This document shows, in pieces, positions 22,153 through 33,294 of a stretch of DNA of 64,000 nucleotides (its first letter is position 1; the number at the start of each line of letters is the position of its first letter). The notes beneath the pieces were generated by a model that saw only the letters and a list, made by a program, of their open reading frames with translations, did not search any database and was not told where the DNA came from. The translations under genes and the position numbers were made by a program. Location: the NCBI GenBank assembly GCA_002270565.1, contig NQMI01000150.1, positions 18,280 through 82,279 on the forward strand, written 5' to 3'. This stretch comes from Stenocarpella maydis. Taxonomy: Eukaryota > Ascomycota > Sordariomycetes > Diaporthales > Diaporthaceae.

Positions 22153-23509
22153 GTGTGCTGACCACCGACCCAATTATCTTTAATCCGAACTCCGTGCTGT
22201 GGCCGCCCGTCTCATCCCCTTTTTCCTTATCCTCCGGTTTCAGCAAACCGCTCCAACACATGGCCCTGCCTTGGCGTGGCGACCTCGCATGATGCTGCCC
22301 CACCTCCTTGTCCTCAAAGTCATGAGTTATGTTAGTTGCCAGCTGTCGAAGCTGCGGGATCCCCTAACGCATGCCCGCGCCCCGGCAAAATATCGTTGCC
22401 TCGGGCAGACATCTTGGTCCCGTCCAAGATAATACTTGGTGCCCGGCGGGCGGGGGACAATCGAGGAATCACAGCCGCATCTCCGGCATAGCTGACTGCC
22501 CGTAATCTGATGAGCCGGTGCTCGGTATTTCCTTGATTCACCTCAGCAACTCCTCGGCTTAGTCAGGGACCGGTCACCGCCGGTTTGCGCACGCTTCTCA
22601 TTTTTGTGTGTGTGTTTTTTTTTTTTTTGTAAACACGAGGACAAGACCGCGGCATGGGGAATGTCACGGGGGCGGTTCTGATTTTTCCCTGCTTCGGGGC
22701 GTGCACGGCGCGGCTGTTGAAAAATCGTACAGTAACGCAGCACCCAGCAGTATCTGCAATCTAGCCGGGGATGGATCCTTGGAACGGTGTGCCCAGCAAA
22801 GTCACATGTACAGGGACTAAGATGGGAATAAAACGATGCCCCCGTAATGTCCGGCCAGGTGCCCGAACCAGGCAACGTGTGAAGCGGGTGGAATGCTCCG
22901 TATGCACATGGATATGATATTGTAGGGCGAGCTACACTACACTAGACCGACTGCCCACAGGCACAGTAGCAGCGAGCCCAGCATGCTTGGGGTGTCGCGC
23001 GGCAAGCACCTAACCTCAGCCTCTCCTTGCGTCCATTCAATCAGTAAAGAACTGCGCGTGCGAACCTCGAGTGACACAAGACCAGCAAGCGACTGGGCGG
23101 GAAAACCACGTGTGGATGCGCACCCTCTCCGCAGATCAGCAGCAAGGCTCAACCCAAGAGCCGCAGTAGCGGTGAAGCCGTTGGCATCGTCCCTGCATGG
23201 GCCGTACCAGAGCCAGCCAGCCAGCCAGCCAGTCAGGCCAGTCAGTAATACAATGCAATAAGCACAGTCATTTTTTGCAAGGAACCTGCTACCTCTGTGC
23301 GCACCCACAAACGGCGACGGGACGACGTGTGCCAAAGGCACAAACACCTGCACCCCGTCGTGGCGACATTCGGCGACAGCGTCGTGGAAATTTTCTGTGA
23401 CAAAATTGGAACGCCTTGTTGTCCCTTGCATTCGGCAAGGCAGAAAAAGTCTGGGCGATCTGCCCCTCCCACCCCCCCGCCCGGCCCCCATCTACTTCGT
23501 CACACCCTG

Positions 23510-23725
23510 TCAAATATAACATGTATTACTTACCATATGTAGCACCATATGTACTTTTCTCGCCGTCGCCTTGACCGACGAGAAAAAGCCCGCAGCGGCC
23601 AGCAGCAGCATGGCTTGACCGAAACGGCGCGCTGCAGCAGAAGCAAAGCAGACACGCGTGGGCCTTGTTATGCGCGCGAGGAAGAGGGGCTGCGGCCTCA
23701 CACTGTGGCAGTTGTGGGTGGCCAT
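23510..23725 (-). CDS. speculative 71-codon ORF downstream of heat-shock elements
   Basis: On the minus strand an ATG at 23725 opens 71 codons containing an arginine-rich start (ARITRPTRVCFASAAARRFG), then a hydrophobic segment (QAMLLLAAAGFFSSV) and a basic tail. That layout resembles a mitochondrial presequence with one membrane segment, but I recognise no family. It was listed because the order on the minus strand is heat-shock elements (23967-23910), a TATATA box (23800-23791), then this ATG. A GTAAGT donor at 23533 may splice it to unseen exons. It could equally be non-coding. Confidence 0.2.
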   Translation of the reverse strand: MATHNCHSVRPQPLFLARITRPTRVCFASAAARRFGQAMLLLAAAGFFSSVKATARKVHMVLHMVSNTCYI

Positions 23726-23790
23726 CTCCGTAGGGTTGTGCCTACCAGGGGGGCGATGTTTTTGCGTGTGTGCCTGGCCTGGCTGGAAAA

Positions 23791-23800
23791 GCATATATAC
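23791..23800 (-). promoter_or_regulatory. candidate TATA box
   Basis: GTATATATGC on the minus strand, about 110-170 bp on the downstream side of the heat-shock-element cluster and 66-75 bp before an ATG. The core TATATA is symmetrical, so it could serve either strand. Confidence 0.35.
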
Positions 23801-23909
23801 AGTGGTGTACACAGGGACCCGCTCTCCAGCCGCCACTAGCATAAACGAACGCCAACCTGTGTTTCGCTTCTTCGATGCGCCGCTCCCCAAAAAACCTCTG
23901 ACATGAGAG

Positions 23910-23967
23910 GAAGCTTCAGGGAATGTTCCAAGGCCCCTTCTAGAATTCTAGAAGGCGCCTTCTGGAA
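23910..23967. promoter_or_regulatory. cluster of heat-shock elements (HSF binding sites)
   Basis: Five two-unit HSE modules lie in 58 bp: GAAGCTTC (23910-23917), GAATGTTC (23921-23928), TTCTAGAA (23938-23945), TTCTAGAA (23946-23953) and TTCTGGAA (23960-23967). The third and fourth form a perfect 18 bp palindrome, CTTCTAGAATTCTAGAAG (23937-23954). Both GAAnnTTC and TTCnnGAA are the recognised HSF half-site arrangements. A further degenerate pair (GAACGAACGTTTC) lies near 24018. Ten GAA/TTC units packed this way are very unlikely by chance. No recognised heat-shock gene is next to it. Confidence 0.65.
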
Positions 23968-24053
23968 GGACAGAAAACAGGGGGGCCAGCCACGAAACGC
24001 GGCCACGACCACCCGGAACGAACGTTTCGCGCCCTCCGAGCCCTGGGCGCCCC

Positions 24054-24054
<1 letters not shown>

Positions 24055-24096
<42 letters not shown>
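24055..24096 (+). repeat. (GTCCTC)7 hexanucleotide repeat
   Basis: Seven tandem copies of the hexamer GTCCTC, about 90 bp from the heat-shock-element cluster. Confidence 0.9.
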
Positions 24097-24102
<6 letters not shown>

Positions 24103-25340
24103 TCCGTGTCGGATCTCGTTCGAAAGTGTTGTTGATTGTGCGAACCGGGCGATGACACAGGTTCAGGGGCTCGCCGCTCCGCTGACTCGCCCCTGTCAGG
24201 CAAGGCACCTACCTAGTGACACCGGGCGATGATGATGATGTGACAGGCGACCCCGGATCTCGGAGCGAGGAGAACGGGGGGGGGGGGGTGATTTTAATGA
24301 TTAATAGTCTCTTATTGTTTTTATGTTTGACCTTCCGGTTTCCATGTCCGGGTTTCGAAATCCGCCAGACGATGCCCAGTGCTCGCTAGGAAAGTTTATG
24401 TCTTGGGTACGCCGAGCTTAGATTGCGCAAAAGACTGCCTCGGTACGGCCGGTCCTAGTGAAAGTAAATGCTGAGGGGGGAAGGGGGGAAAGTAGTTCGT
24501 ATTGTTACATCTAACAAACTAGTCGAGTTATAAAACTTGGTACGCATCGTGTGTACGTGTGATGTAAGCAGATAGCGTGCTATGTGAACGATGTCACCGT
24601 CGCCGCCACCCAAACCTGGACATATTCTCGCGCATGTCGCGCCTCTGCGCGACCTGAACAGAAGGCGAGGGCCCTATGACTGACAACGAACTGCCCCTTA
24701 TCGCCTATCTCACCGCCGTTATCCGGCTGCTCTCACACAAGATCTGGGGTTGCCGGCCGATCTGGTGGTGGCGGCGATGCGCCAGAATCCTTTCCTCCAT
24801 TCGTGTCTCCCCCGTCCAGCGATATTATTAGGTCCTGGCGATTAGGCCCTCTCGCGTGCCAGCCCTGTGGGCTCTCGGTTATGTTTTCCGTGCCTGGGGG
24901 GGCTGCCCTTTGGGCGGGGGGGAGGGGAGACCGGTGCATATGCAGCAGCAGGAGCACCTGGGGTGTTTGTCCATCTTGATTTAGCACGGCCAAAACTTGC
25001 AGGAACCGCGGGCACGAAGGCAGGGGGGGGGGAAGAAAGAAAAAAAAAAAAAGGGTCACCGGACTGACGACATTTCTCGCGTGTTGCGCATGCTTGGCGC
25101 GTGGAGGCATAGGGCCAGCCGAGAGCGCCCGGGTTGCCACCAGATTGTCATGGTGAGATAGCCCGAATCTGTGTTTGCGCCCCGGGCCCCGCGCTCGGCA
25201 ACCCCGTCTTGTCAAGGGAACAAGAACAAGAGGCACCGCGCGTGTAGATTTGATGCTGTGTCAGTGTGTCAGCCTGAAATGCACTGTTAATAGTATATCC
25301 TCACTGCCAAGCATGTCAAATGTCCATCATGGGATGTGCT

Positions 25341-25391
25341 GTGCGTCTGCGTCTGCCGTCTGCGTCTGCCGTCTGCGTCTGCCGTCTGCGT
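25341..25391 (+). repeat. GCGTCTGCC-type tandem repeats
   Basis: Alternating GTCTGC and GTCTGCC units repeated several times, forming an approximate 13 bp higher-order period. Confidence 0.75.
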
Positions 25392-28300
25392 GGACCGATA
25401 TCTGTCAGGTGGCTCATCAAATCACGGCATTTTCAGTAGACAGCGGGGCACAGATGAGGGCACAATTACTTGTCCAGCCGTAGTGTGCACGGGGCAACAT
25501 CATCTGGCCATTCATTATTTTGATTACTCAGCATGGGGACATTAAGCGCAACTGAATTCTCAGCCCTCACGAGACTGGGCAGGATCATGTTTCACCCTCT
25601 AGTTCAGTTTGACACCGCGTCAAGCCAGGGTGGGGGCCTGTTTGCTCCAGAAGCGCCATGTCCAGCGCGCCTCTCGCTCGCACCACCCTAGCCAAGTCCG
25701 TGGCACCTCGATCTCCTTTTCCCACGTGGGTCTTTAAATCCCGAGGGACATGGCCAGGCGAATCCACCAAGAGCGACATCGATCTGATGCTGATCCTGAC
25801 CCTGACAGGAACCGCCCTTGCTTCTGATGTGTGGCCTGTCGCGTGGTTTGGTTGTAGGCGAGATCCTGTCATGGTTGAGGTTTCGACGCCGCACGAGTAC
25901 GTTCTTATTAGGTGGCGTACCACACGGTACCGGAAATGCCATGATTGGATAGGCTAGGGACATGCCTCAGGTCCTATCGTCCAAGCTTAGGAGGCACAGA
26001 CACACAGACGGACATGGTTTACGCCAGCAATCCACAAACTCGTTATTATATACTGGAATAGGAATGTGTGTATTCCAGGGCTGACAGGGCGCCCGGCCGG
26101 TTCGCTTTCTCTAGGCGGATTTAAGACGGACTAGCGAGGCATCTAGTCATACTGTGGTACTACTGTACACTACGGAGTACACCTATCCTGCTTCCGCTGG
26201 CCAACTAACCATGCAGCATGCGGAGGTAAGTAAGCTGGAGCTTCTCGCCCACCGCCTCTGCCAAGATTGGAACTTTTGGCTGACACTCCACCCGTCGAGA
26301 TGAAGGCGACCTCAGGCTTCAGCTGAAGGACCCCGGGCGCCGGCTGCCTGCGTGGCAAGCCTCCGTCACGACAGCGTCAAACGGTTCGAAGCAAAACCCA
26401 CAAGGCTGTTGAGAGGGGGGGGGTGGAGGGGTCCCCAGATCCCGAAATGACGCCTGCAAACAGATGTTTGCGGAGAGAGTGTGAGTGCTGGTGCCGCCTC
26501 AGTGCCCAGGAGTCTCCCGCCACAGGGCCGGTGGGACACGGGCCTGGGTTGGAAATGGACAACGGAGATGGACGGCCACCTCACCGACGCCGCTGCCGGG
26601 TGTCCCAGCCAGCTACCTCGGGGGTGGGCGCGTCGATGCGGAACCTTCGCGCGCAGGAGAGAGGGAGATACGGTGGCCGAAACGGGATCGACACGTGTTC
26701 GTCGAAGGATCAATACCCTTTCCGCGTCAATGTTCGAGCACAGGGGCAAGACGGTGAGATTCGCACTTGCGAACTCTCCGAGGCCGTACACAGACACACC
26801 CCCTTTCCACCTCGCACTCGGGAAGCACAGGTACACAGTATGGCCTGCCCCGGTCGGGTGGGAGAAAATTACTGTGCAGAGCTAGTGCTGACATCAATAA
26901 TGACCAGCCCCCCCCCCTTCCCAAAAAAAAAAAAAAAAAAAACCCTTCCTGCCCTTCTCCGCTCCCCAACACAGGCAGACAGGCAGGCATCCTCTGCCAT
27001 GCTGCCTACAGGCTACAGCACGCGCGGTAGTCTGCAGGCTGGTCTAACTTTGACTGTGGCAGATCTGCTTCCCCCGATTGCCCAATCTCCACTGACCTGG
27101 GGGGGAGGATGGGGGGATAAGACGGAGAGCACGACAAGGAGGGCAGCACGAGGAACGTGCGCGTGAAGGAAGCATGGCAAAGTGGGGCCGCCACGTGGTT
27201 GATTCGAAGCCACGTTCCGCTGTTTCAGCTTGCCTTTTGCTTTTTCCGTGTTCTTCAGCCTGCCTGCCAACACGACCTTGTCCCATACGTAATATGTAAT
27301 ATGCACCGCTACGGCGGGCTAGGAGACCAAGGGTCTGGGCATGCCTGACCCTCGCCCTTCCGCATCGTGGCTGCACGCCCGCGAACTTGGCGGTGGGCAG
27401 AATCTCGCATCTCACGTGGCAGGCCAGCCAGTCCAGTCGGCCAAGCTCCCGCATCGCCCGGCCTCCATCCCCTCCTGACATGCATGGTGTACACTAATGG
27501 CATGTGGCACTGCTACGCTCCGTATGCAGCCAAGGGGCAAGCGAGGCAGCAACGGTAGTCAGATAGATCAGCGTTGCGGGACTTCGTATCTGTGGGTGGT
27601 TGGCTAGGCCCTCCAGGCCCTGTCCTCCGGGGGGCGCTGTCACATCGACGGCGCGCTGATAGTGTAGTCGTGGGGCCGATCAAGCCCGGAACGCCGGACC
27701 ACTGCCCAGGTCTCCCGTCCGACGAAGCTCACTGGCCCCAGCCGGCAGGGGCAAGAGCTCACTTATATCATGATACACATGAGAAATGCAGTTCCGCACC
27801 GGCAGGGTCCGCTGCGAATCAGACGCGCATAGCTGGAGGCTGGAGCTACGGTTTCCGGCTCGGAAATGCCGGCGATGCTGCGAGGCCGTGGGAATGTCGC
27901 ACCCGGGTCCTTTTAACTGTATTGCACCCCCAGGGTTTGGCCCTGTCCGAGAGAACGCCATAGGCTAAGCTTGCATGCACAGCATTATCGCGCCAGCACG
28001 GGACGCCGGGTCACCTCGCCACCAACCTAGCCTTCTCTCACCTGGTCGCCGTCTCCTGACAGGGGCGCTGAAGGCAAGAATAAGAGCAGAGAAAAAGAAC
28101 AAAAAAAAGGAAGAAAAACAAATGGTGAGGCGCCGCGATATCTCTTGCTTCGTTGGACGGACGGCGACCCTCCGTCCCTCTCCCGGAGGGCGTGCATGTT
28201 GCCAGGCCCCTGCACGGCAGCATGGCTGCCACGCTTCCCACATGGGCTGCCGACAGCGCATGCCTAGTGCACACACAGGGAACACGCCTCGCCCGTATGT

Positions 28301-28961
28301 ATTGCTTATGCAGATCCTCTTCACCGCACATGGTTTGAGGTGGCACAAGCCAGTGTATGCTGCATCGGACGCGTCACAGCAGGATTGCCAGGGCGGCTGG
28401 GCGGTCGCCTGCCCGCGCAACTGGGACGGGGGGGGACCAACAGCAAACCCACCAACAAGGGAATGCGACCAGGGCGGGCAGACGCAGGCCACTCAGGTCA
28501 TCGACTTGCCTCGCCGAGGCGGGCGGGCTGGCATGTCAACACAAGGACCCCTGGGGGACCCCATCTCAGATGCCTCCGATCCCGCCAGCAGATCGCCAAA
28601 GCATATCTCGACTCCTTCGCCTGCAGCCTTGCGGCCCTCGGTCGCTCATTCGTGATATCCCACATGGCCGCATGGTCTGCGGTAGCAGCCAGCCCACCCA
28701 CACCACCCCGGCCCACCCTGTTCCGCCCCCTCCCGCACATATATACGGAGTACATAGTATGCCTCCCATCCCAGCCCCCAATGGCAAAACTAGTCGTACA
28801 AAACAAATACATGCGCACACATGCGCACAGGCTACCACATCCTACGGCTTGCCGCTTTTGGCCCTCCCGCGCCAGGTCCGCGGTGCTGCCTGCTGCGCGT
28901 GCGCATGCAAGAGACAGACAATGTGCGACGCGACCTTGACTGGAAAATGCCAGGGGCGGAG

Positions 28962-29077
<116 letters not shown>

Positions 29078-29083
29078 NNNNNN
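29078..29083. other. 6-base assembly gap (N)
   Basis: Six N at the end of the ACA tract; the number is probably a placeholder. Confidence 0.99.
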
Positions 29084-30472
29084 CCCCTCCCCTCCGCCTC
29101 CATGCCAGCTCCCATGTAGGTGCCTAGATATACAGAGTACTGCTGACAGTCTGTACCTGCCGGTAGCCATTGTCGACGGGCCCGGCCTGGCCCTCTGCGA
29201 GGCAGCAACGGCTGTTCCCACTCCGGGGCCGCCTTGCACCGCTCTGTGGTCGTGTCAAGACGTTGCAACCCGATTCGGCCACGGTCCGAGCAGGCAGTTA
29301 GCGCATCTATATCCGCGTCAACAAGAGCTGAGACCAGAGCCCCGACGTCTTTGCCAGTGTGCAGTATGGTGCCAGGTGGGATCATCGTATGAGCAGACGC
29401 TCTTAAAAGTGGGACGAAATCCACGCCCACAGGGGGCCAATGGCAGGCGGCGGCCAGCAGCCGGGCAAGGCCCAGCGCAATAGCAACTGGCCGTGGGCGA
29501 TATTACTTCTTACCCACTTGGTACAAATACTCTCGACCAAAATGGACAGTGCGTGAATGCCTCATACGGCTGAGGGCCATGGACATATGAGCTTTGAGTA
29601 CACTAAAAGCTGACGCAGCCGCTGTCCATTTCCATTTTCGCGTGGTTGCAATGCCTCGCCAAAACCCGACTGGCCAATTGTGGAGCAGCACCAATCCAGC
29701 GTCTTTGCCTAGGCTCGCGAAGGTTTCCGGCAGACAACCATCTGGCAGGGTGGCATGAGCCAATATGGACAAGGAAAAGTCTACGGCCCACATGCTAAGT
29801 GCCGGCCATGAAGTGCCACGCCTATGTCAAGTGACTGAGGACCAAGATGCTGCGCTGCGGTGACCGGGTACACGGGGCCTGCCCTCGGAGTATAGCTGAA
29901 GCTACACCGTCTCACCTTCACCGTCGTCCCATATCTCTCTTGTCCTGCCAGCTCCGGGGAAGCGAGCGACACGTTGGGCCACCGTCGGGCACCTATCAAG
30001 CCTCATACCGCCCTCCTCCGCAATCCGCATTGGGCACTTACACATCCCCTCCCAACCTTCCATTGCCAGGCTTCGCTCAGTTGCAAGGCTTCAAGACCAG
30101 GGCTGGGCCCGCCTCGTGCGAAGCCACATTACTACAGCTTGCCGGGATCCTGACTTGCATCTCTGATAACTTGGGCTGCAAGGCGGCCTGATCAGCGGTT
30201 CGTTGTGAGGCAAGAGGGGCATCAAGCAGGTTTTGCTAAACCATACGGACAGCTCGGAAAGGGCGAGCTTGAACACGAAACAAGTCATGCCACCGCGGAC
30301 CGGGATCTCCACTCTCCAACGGCACCCCATCGCCTCGTCCTCACGCAAGGCTCTGGCAGCCTTGTCGTGTCATCCGCGAGGCTATATCACTTCGGAACGC
30401 CTGATGACGCGGGAAACAAGAGCGTGAATTGATACTCAAGCCAAGTCACCATCGCAGAAGCAGCTGTCGAAG

Positions 30473-31072
30473 ATGAGCGACCGCTGTGGGCCCAGCAGCA
30501 ACCGGCACAACCCGAGGAACAGGTCCCGCTATGAGCCCAGCCCGGACGACGGCCACTCAGCAGTCTACTCGGAGGAGGATGGGGACGGCGGCAGCGGCGT
30601 GAGCTGCCTCCAAGGCAACACGACCACGTCGGGGAGGCCCTCCAGCTTGCGGTCCGATCGCCACCCCCGCCACGACCACCACCCCCGCTCCTCACACCGC
30701 AGCCACTCCCAGAGACACCACCAGCGATCCCACCGCCACCACCGCCAGAAGCTGCTGGGCCCGGCCGGGGGCTGCGAGAACCCGCGCGGCGGCCCCGGCA
30801 CTGCGCTGGCGGTCCGGGAGGAGTACCAGGTACAGGCGGTCCCTCGCGCGCACCGCGCCGGCAGGTCGGACGACGACGAGGTCGAGGAGGTCTACGACCA
30901 CCGGCCCAGGCCGCTCTCGCACCGGGGGCGCAGCCACGCGGGCGTCAGTGACCGCCAAAACGGCGGCGCGCGCGGGCAGCAGGCCGGCGACGCGGACAGG
31001 GGCTTCTTCGTGGCCGCGGCCGTGCTGGCCGTGTCGCTCATCATATGCTGTGGCGATACGGACAACGACTGA
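30473..31072 (+). CDS. small hypothetical protein with C-terminal membrane segment
   Basis: A single frame of 199 residues from an ATG with A at -3. The first 160 residues are hydrophilic and probably disordered, rich in Arg, His, Ser and Asp, with a histidine/arginine-rich block (HHPRSSHRSHSQRHHQRSHR) and acidic DDDEVEEV. The end, GFFVAAAVLAVSLIICC followed by GDTDND, is a single hydrophobic segment with a very short tail, as in tail-anchored proteins. I recognise no family. Composition contrast and the placement of the hydrophobic segment favour a real gene over chance; there is no sign of introns. Confidence 0.55.
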   Translation: MSDRCGPSSNRHNPRNRSRYEPSPDDGHSAVYSEEDGDGGSGVSCLQGNTTTSGRPSSLRSDRHPRHDHHPRSSHRSHSQRHHQRSHRHHRQKLLGPAGGCENPRGGPGTALAVREEYQVQAVPRAHRAGRSDDDEVEEVYDHRPRPLSHRGRSHAGVSDRQNGGARGQQAGDADRGFFVAAAVLAVSLIICCGDTDND

Positions 31073-33294
31073 GGCACGAAGGGACCAGGGGTTGTGCCAG
31101 ATGCCTGAAGGGGAGGGCGTGCGGGTGCATGAGACCGGGTGGGAAGGGGCGAGGGGGATATCTGCACACGTCCCGGTGACTTTGTGTTGTCTGCCGATAC
31201 CAGGTGGTGTAAATATCTCCTGTCCATCCCACCTCTCCCCCCCCCCATAAGCCCAGATGGCCTTCTGCTCTCTGGCGCTGTCCACCGAGTCTTACACAGG
31301 TGGGGATAAGTGTCCGTGGCCCGTGGTGCCGGTTCTTCCGTCTGCAGGGGCCCCGTTTACCCCTTGATAGTCTCGTCAACTGCCTATTCTTTGTCTTTGA
31401 TGCGAGCGACCTGCGCACGGTGGGGGTTGTCCCTGACAATACCGTTGGGGGAGGGGGGGGGGCATACACTACAAGTCCTAGATACGAGTCGCCAACACAT
31501 TGTGCGTGGCCTCTGCGATCGTGGTCGCCACACCTGGGAGCCGGGGGCGTGTTGAACAAAAGTCCCCTTTGGGTCCGCAGCTCACAGGGCACACAGTGAT
31601 CGGTCTCCTCTTCGTGCTTCGGATTGTCAGCGAGAGGTGCAAGGTCCGATTCGTGTGATTGGCGTGCGGGGGATGTACGATGGGGGCCATATGGCACGCG
31701 CAGGTGGGATCTGCGCAGGGGAGTGTTGGCGGCCAGGAGGCACGATATGACGATGTTGCAAGGCCCATGAGTGGCACACGTGGATTTGGGGGGAGGGGGT
31801 CACTCCAGAAGAATGACCAGACAATGCCTATCCGGGCAGGGACGGCGAGATACCGTGTCTGAGTGCATGGGATTCCTCCTCGCCCCAGCAGCTCTTTGTG
31901 GGACATTGGACATGCGTTATGCTCGGGGCCGAACTGTCGCATTACGTGGATCGAGTTTCGGCAACGCTGAACAACTGCCTTGAAATTTGTGAGGTAGATT
32001 CTACCTCGCGAATACCACGCGGCTGTCTCTCCGCCCGTGCCAGGAGTGCGACAGTTCACTTCTGGCCTTGAACAGTATCCTGCCTTTCCGTACAATTCAG
32101 AAACTAACACTACTCGTGTTCCCATCATCATCACGTCACGTATGCGAACTATGGCACGCCCATGAACGATCGCAATTTAACCACATAACTCTAATCCACA
32201 TACATATACATAAACATAGTCCACAATTTACATAACTGCCGCCCCCCCCTCCCCCCACACAATACAATCCCGGTAAGCACGCGAGGGAGACAAAACCAAG
32301 CCTCGATCCATCCCACGCGTACACGCCTGGTTACGGTGGTGGAAGCGGCATGACAGCCTTTGGAGCCCAGACCGGCAGTTCGTCGTTGTCGTCGGGGGGA
32401 GTGCTGCGACTCAGGTACCCGGGGGCCCTGGGCGGGTCCGGTACGTGCCAACCCGAAAATTAACACACTCACGACACACACAGGCGCGCGGGAATCCCCG
32501 GCCCCCATCTGTTCTTGTTTAGGTCCGCTACAACAAATCTCGCTGCCTAAAGGCACACAGTGGATGGGGAACGGGGGGGCGAGACAAAAAGGCTCGTGAC
32601 TCGCCGCCGCCGCCCTTGGTGAGGCAGTGGCGTGAGATAGATAGGGCTGGCTGGGAACAAGGACGCAGGGGGGAAAGGGGAAATGACGATTGGCCGCTGA
32701 TGCGCGCAAGGAAGTGAGAGCCAGCGTGTGGCCCACGACGTCAAAGCGGCGGTGTCTTGAGGGCGTCGCGAACAGGACGGGGACCCATATTCTGTTTGGA
32801 TTGCGCGTGCTGTCCTTCGCTCAAGGAAGTTACCGGAAACTTGAGCGTGCCTGCTGGCTCGGAGGTTTGCTTGTCCGGAGGTACGGTGACTTGGCACGGT
32901 GTTCGGCGGTGTGTAAGGGTGCCACTGACAGGGTCAGCGAAGATGGATCGTGATATTGGCTGAGGCGCTTGCTCCCGATCTTCAATTGGCATCCTACACT
33001 ACAATGACGTAGGGAGACTAAATATATCAGGCAAATATCGGGACACCTGTCGGTACCGAGTCGCCCGTAGTCCATCCTGGAATGGTTGTATTGCTTGATA
33101 CCTGAGGGTATCCACAGGTATCCCTTTTCCCTTGTGAGTGAGTCCAGGCCAAGGCCTGCCAGGGAAGAGTCCCTGAACGATGTGGCTTGAGAAGGCTCAA
33201 GAAAGCTCAAGCCACATACATTCAGACCCAGAGTGGAGCAAGTTGGGGGCACGCCAGCCCAGAATAGGGCGGTAGTAAGGATAGCTGGCTGATG
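31073..33294. other. intergenic, 2.2 kb
   Basis: No supported gene. It holds the 3' ends of the small hypothetical gene (plus strand) and of the Orc4 gene (minus strand). Several G/C homopolymer runs occur (31241-31248, 31450-31460, 32244-32260). Confidence 0.5.

Noticed and set aside
26423..27166. 247-codon plus-strand frame
   Set aside because: No domain, contains a poly-A-derived lysine run, and no conserved phrase; treated as chance.
27190..27216. GTGGTTGATTCGAAGCCAC, resembling a tRNA T-arm
   Set aside because: The loop and stem do not fit a T-arm (GGTTCRANNCC) and no A-box or acceptor stem lies upstream.
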